13,432 nt of DNA from an uncultured Dysgonomonas sp. (GTDB lineage Bacteria > Bacteroidota > Bacteroidia > Bacteroidales > Dysgonomonadaceae), in contig CALNCC010000069.1 of assembly GCA_937875275.1 (NCBI GenBank), positions 1 to 13,432 on the forward strand, given 5' to 3'. The position numbers were made by a program, and so were the translations under genes. The number at the start of each line of letters is the position of its first letter. Within the stretch, counting starts at the first letter, position 1. Positions 1 through 6,549 of this stretch are shown here, piece by piece. Under the pieces are notes generated by a model that did no database searches, was not told the DNA's origin, and was given only the letters and a program-made list of their open reading frames with translations.

Positions 1-79
1 AGTCGGGGCAAACGTATGATGTTCCGTCAAAATAAGTATTCTCCATGCTGCATGTCGGACATGCCGGTGTTTCTGCCAT
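1..79 (-). CDS. PhnA/YjdM-type zinc-ribbon protein (5' end only)
   Basis: Only the first 26 codons are in the window; the gene runs off the left edge. Reading from the ATG at 79 gives a start MAETPACPTCSMENTYFDG followed by a YVCPD motif. A CPxC pair followed about 13 residues later by another Cys-Pro is the N-terminal zinc ribbon of the small PhnA/YjdM family (usually about 110 residues). The family was once named for alkylphosphonate use, but its real function is unsettled. A well-formed promoter lies just upstream, so it is probably transcribed on its own. Identification rests on this short N-terminus, so another zinc-ribbon protein is possible. Confidence 0.72.
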   Translation of the reverse strand, partial: MAETPACPTCSMENTYFDGTSYVCPD

Positions 80-110
80 TATCTTCTATCTTTTTAGGTT
101 TATAGTGCCA

Positions 111-142
111 CAAAGATACAAAAGAAGGGGCGAAAGGGCAAA
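111..142 (-). promoter_or_regulatory. Bacteroidota-type promoter for the zinc-ribbon gene
   Basis: On the minus strand there is TTTG (positions 142-139), a 20-base spacer, then TATCTTTG (118-111). This matches the Bacteroidota sigma-ABfr consensus TTTG-N19/20-TAnnTTTG. Transcription would start near 104, giving a leader of about 25 bases before the ATG at 79. It lies in the gap after the stop of the upstream phosphodiesterase gene, which supports an independent unit. It is the best promoter match in the window. Confidence 0.7.
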
Positions 143-168
143 TTAACACACCGAAGAAGAGCATTTTG

Positions 169-954
169 TCATTTCCTACCTCTAAGGAAAGCTGCGCAAA
201 CCTCTATGTGATCGGTGTTGATGATGTCGACCCCCATCTCAGACAAGGCACTCCATGCTACTACACCATCGGGTGATGCCCAAAATCTGATAGGCTTACC
301 CAAAGCATGTGCCTTATCTATTTCGGCCTGCACCTTTGCTTTTTCCTCATCCTCGAAAACGTCTCTGTCTTTACCTTTCCATTGCGAATATTTGAAGAAC
401 GGCATACTCATCAGTGCTACTCGCTGCAATTGTTGTGGTGTATATTCCGTATCCGTCTTTCCGTCGAAGAATATATATTCGGGATACTTTTCGAAGTTGG
501 CAGGAGAAGGCACATCGCCTGTAATCACAATCTTTACGGCATTCGCATTTGTGCGCGGATCGAATACTTCGGGATAGTCTTTTACCAAATTCACTACCGC
601 ACTCAATGTTGGTTCGGTCGACGTTTTCAGATCTATCAATAGCTGAAAAGTCTTATCCGATTTCAACCACGCTTTTCCTCCATTTTGTTTGAATAGATTT
701 ATTATCGGAGTTATGTACATCGCTTGCAATGTTCGCTCGGCACGCAGATCTTTTTTGTCATGCCCGACAAGAAGTACACCATCGCTATAGTACACATCTG
801 CCTCTATGGAATATACCTCTTGAGCATATGCCTGAAAGAAAGGAACTCGTTGTTCATAATCGTTGTGCGAATGAACGAGTCGTTTTGTTTCTTGACAGTA
901 TACGTCAGACAGATACCCGTTGCAAATAAGGGCAAATAATAGTAGATATTTCAT
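169..954 (-). CDS. Secreted PI-PLC-like/GDPD-family phosphodiesterase
   Basis: 261 residues. A short hydrophobic N-terminus (about residues 1-20) looks like a Sec signal peptide, so the protein is probably periplasmic. HSHNDY at 28-33, IEAD at 50-53 (Glu51, Asp53), VGHD at 63-66 and LIDLK at 106-110 follow the PI-PLC-like/glycerophosphodiester phosphodiesterase barrel pattern: paired acidic residues for a metal ion and two histidines for acid/base catalysis. NTDH near 247-250 fits the last strand. The HSHNDY subgroup resembles the yeast AIM6-like branch, whose substrate is not established, so hydrolysis of a phosphodiester is inferred from the family. It starts 38 bases after the sqr-like gene and may share its transcript. 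Confidence 0.78.
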   Translation of the reverse strand: MKYLLLFALICNGYLSDVYCQETKRLVHSHNDYEQRVPFFQAYAQEVYSIEADVYYSDGVLLVGHDKKDLRAERTLQAMYITPIINLFKQNGGKAWLKSDKTFQLLIDLKTSTEPTLSAVVNLVKDYPEVFDPRTNANAVKIVITGDVPSPANFEKYPEYIFFDGKTDTEYTPQQLQRVALMSMPFFKYSQWKGKDRDVFEDEEKAKVQAEIDKAHALGKPIRFWASPDGVVAWSALSEMGVDIINTDHIEVCAAFLRGRK

Positions 955-965
955 CGTCGGTATTA

Positions 966-998
966 TTTTAATTTATTTCGCCTGCGCGTAATTTAAAA
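966..998 (-). other. Imperfect intercistronic hairpin
   Basis: Arms at 989-998 and 966-975 pair at 9 of 10 positions, and an inner CGC/GCG stem (986-988 with 979-981) closes a four-base loop. A three-base bulge (976-978) separates the two stems. It covers the stop codon of the upstream oxidoreductase gene. No U-tract follows, so a transcript-processing or stability element is more likely than a full terminator. The outer arms are almost pure A/T, so it may be chance. Confidence 0.3.
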
Positions 999-2348
999 GC
1001 CATACCCTTTCAGCATTCCATAGAAATAGAGTGGCTTCAATCCCCGCACTTTCAGATGCCATGCCGCCTGCTGCTCTTTCGACATATCCATCATAGTGAA
1101 CGGGAACGACGGTTGCGGATTCTTATCATAGTCAAACTCGCACAACAGCACATGTCCATAATCGGTAATAATAGGACATGCCGCATAACCATTATATTTC
1201 TGCTCAGGAGTTTTTCCTTCCATTATAGAGATCAGATTCATGGCAGCCACAGGCACTTGCTTACGTATTGCTGCGGAAGTTTTGCTGGTTGGTATTCCGG
1301 CACAGTCTCCCAAGCAAACTACATTCGGATATTTTTCGTGCACCAACGTTTCCTTATTTACCATTACCCAACCTTCGCCGGCAAGCTTACCTTCTGTCCA
1401 CGAAAGCCCTGACTCTTTCACAAAGTCGGGTGCTGACATAGGAGGTGTAAAGTGTAGAAAATCGAAATCTTCGACAATCGGTGTTACAACCTTTTCCTCG
1501 CCCACCGTTTCTATGGTTTCCATGTGCACACGCTTGGCGTATGTGTCGATGCCTTTTATTCTCGTATTGAGGGTTATATCTATATCGCGTTCGTCGTATA
1601 TCTCCAACAAACGAGGAGTATAGTAAGGAACATCATACAGTATTTTGGCTGCTGTATAAAAGTTTAAAGTAACATTGTCTCTTGTGTTTTGCTGACGAGT
1701 ATAGTCGTCCGTCAACAAGCATATTTTCTTAGGTGCTCCGCCACATTTGTGTTTCGTATATGTGTCGGTAAAGACTCCTTTACCTCCTGTTTCAGAAAAC
1801 TTCTGAATAGCAGCCCATGTTTTCTGTGCACCTTCGAAATCGTAGATGGTATGAACATTTCCTTCGCCCAATGTTTCGCGGCTTATGCCTTCCGTCTTAT
1901 CCCAATTGATTTGCAATCCCGGTGTCAACACTAAGAAATCGTAAAACACCTTGCCATTATTTGCCGTAGTTATCTCTTTTTGCGATGGGTCTACTGCGCT
2001 CACAGTATCTTTGATCCATTTCACGCCGCTTGGCACACAGTCCGCCTGATCTTTCCATACTTCATCGGGGCTATACACACCCGATGCGACTAATGTAAAT
2101 CCGGGTTGATAGTACTGACGATCACTAGGGTCAATCAACGTAATATCCGGCTCGTCGAGCCAGCGCATCAACAGGGCTGCCATGCTCAGACCGGCACATC
2201 CGCCACCTATTATTACAATCTTGCCCTTAGCCTTACTCGAAAACTCTGTGGCTTTGTATACTCCTGCTCCCGCAATACCGCCTACCACTGTTGTGGCTGC
2301 CGCTATTTTCAAAAACTTCCTACGTGATATTTTTTTCTTTTCTGACAT
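993..2348 (-). CDS. sqr: Tat-signal FAD oxidoreductase, sulfide:quinone oxidoreductase-like
   Basis: 451 residues. SRRKFLK at 8-14 followed by a hydrophobic Ala/Gly-rich stretch (15-30) is a twin-arginine signal or anchor. IIGGGCAG at 46-53 is the FAD-binding Rossmann loop. YYQPGFTLVASG (79-90) and KCGGAPKK (201-208) match the mitochondrial (type II) SQR branch. Cys202 sits where that branch has one redox cysteine, and Cys349 in LGDCAGIPTSKT (347-357) is a good candidate for the partner. Family members oxidise sulfide to sulfane sulfur and pass electrons to quinone at the membrane. The Tat signal implies that a folded, FAD-loaded enzyme is exported. Flavocytochrome c-like or NADH dehydrogenase-like roles cannot be excluded. 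A phosphodiesterase gene follows 38 bases downstream. Confidence 0.78.
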   Translation of the reverse strand: MSEKKKISRRKFLKIAAATTVVGGIAGAGVYKATEFSSKAKGKIVIIGGGCAGLSMAALLMRWLDEPDITLIDPSDRQYYQPGFTLVASGVYSPDEVWKDQADCVPSGVKWIKDTVSAVDPSQKEITTANNGKVFYDFLVLTPGLQINWDKTEGISRETLGEGNVHTIYDFEGAQKTWAAIQKFSETGGKGVFTDTYTKHKCGGAPKKICLLTDDYTRQQNTRDNVTLNFYTAAKILYDVPYYTPRLLEIYDERDIDITLNTRIKGIDTYAKRVHMETIETVGEEKVVTPIVEDFDFLHFTPPMSAPDFVKESGLSWTEGKLAGEGWVMVNKETLVHEKYPNVVCLGDCAGIPTSKTSAAIRKQVPVAAMNLISIMEGKTPEQKYNGYAACPIITDYGHVLLCEFDYDKNPQPSFPFTMMDMSKEQQAAWHLKVRGLKPLYFYGMLKGYGF

Positions 2349-2379
2349 TCTATCAATTCTGATTCGTTCTTTTCAAATA

Positions 2380-2409
2380 CAAATTAACAAAAAGAATGCA
2401 GTTTCTCAA
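2380..2409 (-). promoter_or_regulatory. Weak candidate promoter for the sqr-like gene
   Basis: On the minus strand, TTG (2409-2407) is separated by 20 bases from TAATTTG (2386-2380). This is a one-base-short match to TAnnTTTG, about 31 bases before the ATG. It sits just downstream of the terminator of the barrel-protein gene, where a promoter for the sqr-like gene is needed. The local sequence is very AT-rich, so the match has limited weight. Confidence 0.3.
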
Positions 2410-2419
2410 AAATTTGGAT

Positions 2420-2468
2420 AAAAAAAAGCACAAAGATATTTCCATTTCGAAACATCCTCGTGCTCTTT
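2420..2468 (-). terminator. Rho-independent terminator of the beta-barrel gene
   Basis: On the minus strand an AGCAC...GUGCU stem continues inward to a UUUC/GAAA stem with a six-base loop. About 16 base pairs form if three G-U wobbles are counted. A run of eight U (positions 2427-2420) follows directly. On the plus strand the wobble positions become A-C mismatches, so the element is clearly built for minus-strand RNA. It lies 26 bases beyond the stop codon at 2494. Confidence 0.82.
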
Positions 2469-2480
2469 ATTATACTGAAA

Positions 2481-2498
2481 TCTAAGGCTGACCTTAGA
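2481..2498 (-). other. Small perfect hairpin over the stop codon
   Basis: TCTAAGG and CCTTAGA form a perfect 7-bp stem with a 4-base loop. The stop codon of the barrel gene lies inside one arm. It precedes the strong terminator by about a dozen bases and lacks its own long U-tract. It may help protect the 3' end of the message, or it may be incidental. Confidence 0.4.
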
Positions 2499-2967
2499 AT
2501 CTGATACCGTATCCTACGGTGAAATAAGCCGGGTCCTTAGCATCTTCCAAGAAAGTATATTTGAATTGGAAGTCAACATAAGCATCGCTCGCCAAATCGT
2601 ACTGAAGACCACCACCAACATTAAATCCAAAATTAGTTGTACTTATACCATCTCCTCCACTCCAGTGATTATTCAACATTGCACCTCCGGCAAGTGGATA
2701 CACCTTCAGGTCGTCTGCCAATCGGAACAAATAGTGCACATTGACATTAAAGTCAAGTCCGGTCGTTTTATTTTTCGGAAAAAGAAACTGTACATCCGGA
2801 GCAATTCTCACTTCATCCGTTACATTGTAACGTCCCTCTGCTCCTACCAAAAAGCGTTTAAATTCGGTCTGATAACCCAATTTACCAACAACAGATTTCT
2901 CTCCGGTTTGTGCATAACCAACCATCGACACTAATACAAGTCCGGCAATCAATAAAATTTTTCTCAT
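2494..2967 (-). CDS. Small outer-membrane beta-barrel protein
   Basis: 157 residues from the ATG at 2967. That start gives a clean Sec signal peptide (MRKILLIAGLVLVSMVGYAQ, cleavage likely near Ala19-Gln20). The reading frame stays open to an ATG at 3090, but those extra 41 residues would precede the signal peptide. The mature part alternates polar and hydrophobic residues in short strands separated by turns, is rich in Gly, Tyr and Phe, and ends in Phe, as outer-membrane barrels do. Length suggests about eight strands, like the OmpA/OmpW-type 'outer membrane beta-barrel' families of Bacteroidota. Its ligand or role is not visible. It is a single-gene unit with its own terminator, divergent from lrgA. 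Confidence 0.75.
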   Translation of the reverse strand: MRKILLIAGLVLVSMVGYAQTGEKSVVGKLGYQTEFKRFLVGAEGRYNVTDEVRIAPDVQFLFPKNKTTGLDFNVNVHYLFRLADDLKVYPLAGGAMLNNHWSGGDGISTTNFGFNVGGGLQYDLASDAYVDFQFKYTFLEDAKDPAYFTVGYGIRF

Positions 2968-3060
2968 AAGTTTTTTAGTTTTTTTATCAACAGTTATAAC
3001 AAACAATGATGCTTTAGTGTTTAAAATTTGTGCGTAAATAAAAGTCTCTTTTAGTACACT

Positions 3061-3068
3061 CAAAGATA
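3061..3068 (-). promoter_or_regulatory. -7 box of the barrel-gene promoter
   Basis: The minus strand reads TATCTTTG here, a full TAnnTTTG match. The expected -33 position (3088-3091, minus strand) reads TATG, three of four to TTTG after a 19-base spacer. The leader to the ATG at 2967 would be about 85-90 bases, long enough to carry leader regulation, though no structure stands out in it. Confidence 0.5.
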
Positions 3069-3079
3069 AAGCAAAATAG

Positions 3080-3087
3080 TACCTTTG
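3080..3087 (+). promoter_or_regulatory. -7 box of the lrgA operon promoter
   Basis: TACCTTTG is a full TAnnTTTG match, 29 bases before the lrgA ATG at 3117. No TTG is seen at the expected -33 spacing, where the sequence is occupied by the opposing barrel-gene -7 box and its flank. The promoter may therefore be weak or activator-dependent. Confidence 0.5.
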
Positions 3088-3116
3088 CATATAGTTTTTA
3101 GATAAAATAACATATT

Positions 3117-3470
3117 ATGAAGATGATAAAAGGGGTATTCTTTATCCTTTTGTTTTATTTCATCGGACAAGCCGTCAGTTATCTGATAGACGGGTTTGTT
3201 CCGGGCAGCATCATCGGCATGCTGCTTATGTTTGGATGCCTGCACTTTAAGGTTCTTGACCCCGAAAGCGTGAAAGATGTTTCGCTCGCATTCACAAAAA
3301 ACATGTCGATATTTTTTATCCCTGCCGGAGCCGGCATATTGGGTGCTTACGGATTGTTAGGTCAGTTCTGGTCATCGATACTCATCGTCAGTTCGGTCAG
3401 TTTGGTCTTGGTTATTGTGGTCGTTGCACTGGTGCAGCAATATATGGAAAATCGTAAAGAGAAAAGATGA
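3117..3470 (+). CDS. lrgA: CidA/LrgA family membrane protein
   Basis: 117 residues, nearly all hydrophobic, with about four membrane segments (roughly 5-22, 28-45, 62-85 and 88-109) and a basic C-terminal tail. VPGSIIGMLLMF (about 27-38) and FIPAGAGI (about 62-69) are the family signatures. Length agrees with LrgA/CidA/YohJ proteins. These were first described as holin/antiholin-like regulators of murein hydrolases and autolysis. In some bacteria, and in the plant plastid homologue, LrgAB acts as a carrier for small carboxylates such as pyruvate or glycolate. The stop overlaps the lrgB start in ATGA, so the two are translationally coupled. Confidence 0.9.
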   Translation: MKMIKGVFFILLFYFIGQAVSYLIDGFVPGSIIGMLLMFGCLHFKVLDPESVKDVSLAFTKNMSIFFIPAGAGILGAYGLLGQFWSSILIVSSVSLVLVIVVVALVQQYMENRKEKR

Positions 3471-4156
3471 AAGCATTATTTGAATCCACCGAGTTTACTC
3501 TGCTTCTCATATTCGGAAGTTTCCTCTTCGGACAATGGGTGTTTAAGAAAACACGATTTCCACTATTCCACCCTATCATCATTTCGCTGTGCATCATCAT
3601 CCCTTTTCTCAAAATAACGGGAATAGACTATAAGACGTTTGAAGAGAGCAGCCAGTTTATCACGTTCATGTTAGGTCCATCGGTTGTGGCTCTCGGATAT
3701 CTGCTTTACGAACAGATGAGTTATCTGAAAGGCAATGTCGTGTCTATAATGTTATCGCTGTTTTTGGGTAGTATAGTTGGCATACTCAGCGTCATCATTC
3801 TTGCCCGCCTGACGGGTGCAGACGAGACACTTATATACAGCCTCGAACCCAAATCGGTAACTACACCCATTGCGATGAGCATCGCCGAACAGTCGGGAGG
3901 CAATGTGCCATTGACCGCCATCGTCGTCTTGTTTTGCGGAATATTAGGCAGCATCATTGGACCACCGATTTTGAAACTGATGGGCATAAAAAGCAGTGTC
4001 GCCAAAGGGTTGGCGATGGGAGCATCGGCTCACGGTGTAGGCACGGCACGCGCAATAGAGATGGGGATGATAGAGGGTGCACTGAGCGGACTTGCCATCG
4101 GCATCATGGGTGTGATGACAGCATTGCTGATACCTATCATTCATCAATTTATATAA
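3467..4156 (+). CDS. lrgB: LrgB family membrane protein
   Basis: 229 residues, mostly membrane-spanning. Family motifs are FMLGPSVVALGYLLYEQ (67-83), SLEPKSVTTPIAMSIAEQSG (125-144) and GLAMGASAHGVGTARAIEMG (181-200). Length matches LrgB/YohK, the obligate partner of LrgA, and the four-base overlap with lrgA is the usual arrangement. Together they probably form an inner-membrane complex that exports or imports a small metabolite or modulates envelope turnover; the sequence does not decide which. No LytTR-type regulator gene, often linked to lrgAB elsewhere, is seen within the window. Confidence 0.92.
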   Translation: MKALFESTEFTLLLIFGSFLFGQWVFKKTRFPLFHPIIISLCIIIPFLKITGIDYKTFEESSQFITFMLGPSVVALGYLLYEQMSYLKGNVVSIMLSLFLGSIVGILSVIILARLTGADETLIYSLEPKSVTTPIAMSIAEQSGGNVPLTAIVVLFCGILGSIIGPPILKLMGIKSSVAKGLAMGASAHGVGTARAIEMGMIEGALSGLAIGIMGVMTALLIPIIHQFI

Positions 4157-4175
4157 TAACAAACAATAAATAAAC

Positions 4176-4652
4176 ATGAGAAATATATACCGTTTATTTC
4201 CTATATTGCTTTTCACATTTAGCACATTCGCCTGTAATACCAACAAGGATATTGAGGATAATACGAAAGAAAAAAGTGAAGGAGAATTTGTTTTCGACAG
4301 CACGAAAATACAACTCAACATTCCTGCAATTGATTCGATGTATGTAATCTATACCGACAACGACGCCAAAGTCGCTATAAACAAAGAGGACTGGGGAAAA
4401 TTTGCGAACAGCTTTGCATCGGCAAAATATGATACCGAATGGAATGACAAGGATATAATGGTAAAAATGGTAGCGCCTGACTATACATTCATCATACAAT
4501 ATAGTGGGAAAGACAGTGATGCAAGTGATTGGTTGTCGCTGTGGAAGGAGAATAACCGCATGAAGTATAAAGGTAAATGGTTTACAATTGCAGAAAACGA
4601 AATTAAGTCTGCATATCAAATATTAGAGAGATACAAATTCTCAGGAAAATAA
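4176..4652 (+). CDS. Small lipoprotein of unknown function
   Basis: 158 residues, not recognised. The N-terminus MRNIYRLFPILLFTFSTFAC is a lipoprotein signal ending at Cys20. The lipobox (TFAC) is loose, but such forms are tolerated in Bacteroidota. The residues after the Cys (NTNKDIEDN) are acidic, resembling the lipoprotein export signals that send Bacteroidota lipoproteins to the cell surface; this is suggestive only. The mature part is charged, with a Trp-rich stretch near 123-138 and a C-terminal helix-like segment. It lies 19 bases after lrgB and 9 bases before uup, so it is very likely co-transcribed with both. No catalytic motif is visible. Confidence 0.7.
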   Translation: MRNIYRLFPILLFTFSTFACNTNKDIEDNTKEKSEGEFVFDSTKIQLNIPAIDSMYVIYTDNDAKVAINKEDWGKFANSFASAKYDTEWNDKDIMVKMVAPDYTFIIQYSGKDSDASDWLSLWKENNRMKYKGKWFTIAENEIKSAYQILERYKFSGK

Positions 4653-4661
4653 AAAAAATAT

Positions 4662-6539
4662 ATGGCATCAATTCTTCAGATAGAAGGTCTTACTAAAAGT
4701 TTCGGAGATTTAGTTCTTTTCAAAAATCTATCCTTCGGTATTTCGGAAGGGCAAAGGATCGGTTTAATCGCAAAAAACGGATCGGGAAAGACAACCTTGC
4801 TCAATATCCTTGCCGGCAAAGAACCGCACGACAGCGGAGAGATATCATTCCGCCGCGACTTGCGCATAGCATACCTCGAACAAGACCCGCAATATCCCGA
4901 AAATCTATCTGTAATAGAAGCCTGTTTTCAGTCAGGCAATGAAGTTACCGAATTGATAGCCGAATACGAGAAAGTGATAGATTCGACCGACCACAGCCGG
5001 CTGAATGACATCTTGCAACGCATGGATGTATTGCAGGCATGGGATTATGAGCACCGGGCGAAACAGATACTTGCTCAACTGAAAATCACGAACTTCGATC
5101 AGAAAATATCAGAACTGTCGGGAGGACAACTCAAGCGGGTCGCTTTGGCAAATGTATTGATTACCGAGCCCGATCTGATTATATTGGATGAGCCGACCAA
5201 TCACTTAGACTTAGATATGACCGAATGGCTGGAAGAGCATCTGCAACGTTCGCGCCTAAGTCTGCTGATGGTTACGCACGACCGCTACTTCCTCGACCGT
5301 GTATGTTCCGAAATCATCGAAATAGATCAACAACAGCTATTCCAATATAAAGGAAATTACTCTTACTATTTGGAAAAGAGAGACGAGCGTGTGTCGGCAC
5401 AGAATGCCGAGACAGACAGAGCAAACAATCTGTTGCGTAAAGAGTTGGAATGGATGCGCCGCCAACCTCAAGCGAGGGCAACAAAAGCCAAATCGCGCAT
5501 TGATGCCTTTTACGACTTAGAGAAGAAAGCCAAACAGCAACAACAAGCCGGAGACGTCAGACTGGCGATGAAAGGCTCATATATAGGAAACAAAATTTTC
5601 GAAGCGCAACATATTTATAAGTCTTTTGGCGACATAACTATATTAGAGGACTTCAATTATACATTTGCCCGTTACGAGAAGTTAGGCATTGTCGGCAACA
5701 ACGGTACAGGCAAATCGACATTCATAAAAATGTTGATGGGAGAAGTTGCTCCCGACAAAGGGCAATTCGACATCGGAGAAACTGTTCGCTTCGGCTATTA
5801 TAGTCAGGACGGATTAGAATTTGACGACCAGATGAAGGTTCTCGATGTGGTACAGGATATTGCCGAAGTCATCGACCTCGGCGATGGGCATAAGCTGACT
5901 GCATCGCAGTTTCTGCAACACTTCCTCTTCGAGCCGGAAAAGCAACATAGCTTCGTATACAAACTGTCGGGAGGAGAAAGAAGACGTTTATATCTGTGTA
6001 CAGTTTTGATAAAGAATCCGAACTTCTTGGTGCTGGATGAGCCTACCAACGACCTCGACATTGTTACACTGAATATTCTCGAAGAATACCTTCGCCAGTT
6101 TAAGGGTTGCGTGATTGTCGTATCGCACGACCGCTACTTTATGGACAAGGTAGTAGATCATCTGCTGGCATTTCAAGGACAAGGAATGATTAAAGATTTT
6201 CCCGGCAACTACACCGAATACCGCGAATGGAAAGAGGTGCAGGATATGATAGAAAAAGAGCGACAAGATGCGGAAAAACAGAAACAAGAAAAGCCCAAGC
6301 CTGCAATAGAGAAACCGAAGGATGACAAACGGAAACTGACTTTCAAGGAAAGAAAGGAGTTGGAAGAACTGGAAGTGCTCATTCCTCAATTGGAAGATGA
6401 GAAGTCGGCCTTAGAAGCGGAACTGTCAAGCGGAACATTATCGAATGACGACCTTGTGCTGAAATCGAATCGCATAGGAGAACTCATGGAAGAGATAGAC
6501 GAAAAAAGTATGCGCTGGATAGAACTTAGCGATCTGTAA
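4662..6539 (+). CDS. uup: ABC-F ATPase, Uup type
   Basis: 625 residues with two ABC domains and no membrane segments. Domain 1 has a Walker A at 37-44 (AKNGSGKT), the signature LSGGQLKR (152-159), Walker B LIILDEPTNHLD (172-183) and an H-loop His (THDRYF, 205-210). Domain 2 has GNNGTGKS (345-352), LSGGERRR (435-442), FLVLDEPTNDLD (455-466) and SHDRYF (488-493). A charged linker (about 530-560) leads to a C-terminal coiled coil (about 562-615), the hallmark of Uup among ABC-F proteins. ABC-F proteins act on ribosomes; Uup also affects transposon excision and branched DNA in E. coli. It ends the plus-strand operon, with only 10 bases before the stop of the convergent glycosidase gene. Confidence 0.93.
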   Translation: MASILQIEGLTKSFGDLVLFKNLSFGISEGQRIGLIAKNGSGKTTLLNILAGKEPHDSGEISFRRDLRIAYLEQDPQYPENLSVIEACFQSGNEVTELIAEYEKVIDSTDHSRLNDILQRMDVLQAWDYEHRAKQILAQLKITNFDQKISELSGGQLKRVALANVLITEPDLIILDEPTNHLDLDMTEWLEEHLQRSRLSLLMVTHDRYFLDRVCSEIIEIDQQQLFQYKGNYSYYLEKRDERVSAQNAETDRANNLLRKELEWMRRQPQARATKAKSRIDAFYDLEKKAKQQQQAGDVRLAMKGSYIGNKIFEAQHIYKSFGDITILEDFNYTFARYEKLGIVGNNGTGKSTFIKMLMGEVAPDKGQFDIGETVRFGYYSQDGLEFDDQMKVLDVVQDIAEVIDLGDGHKLTASQFLQHFLFEPEKQHSFVYKLSGGERRRLYLCTVLIKNPNFLVLDEPTNDLDIVTLNILEEYLRQFKGCVIVVSHDRYFMDKVVDHLLAFQGQGMIKDFPGNYTEYREWKEVQDMIEKERQDAEKQKQEKPKPAIEKPKDDKRKLTFKERKELEELEVLIPQLEDEKSALEAELSSGTLSNDDLVLKSNRIGELMEEIDEKSMRWIELSDL

Positions 6540-6549
6540 TAGAGGCGAT

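Noticed and set aside
2431..2438. TATCTTTG on the minus strand as a promoter -7 box for the sqr-like gene
   Set aside because: It forms part of the paired stem of the terminator of the barrel gene and has no TTG at the right spacing. The match is better explained by the stem sequence.
2968..3090. N-terminal extension of the barrel protein to an ATG at 3090
   Set aside because: It would place 41 residues before a clean signal peptide and would start upstream of the predicted promoter box at 3061-3068.
4770..4793. Walker A of Uup domain 1 reads AKNGSGKT, with Ala for the first Gly
   Set aside because: I recall this form in many Bacteroidota Uup-like proteins. The catalytic Lys-Thr and all other ATPase motifs are intact, so it is not evidence of loss of function.
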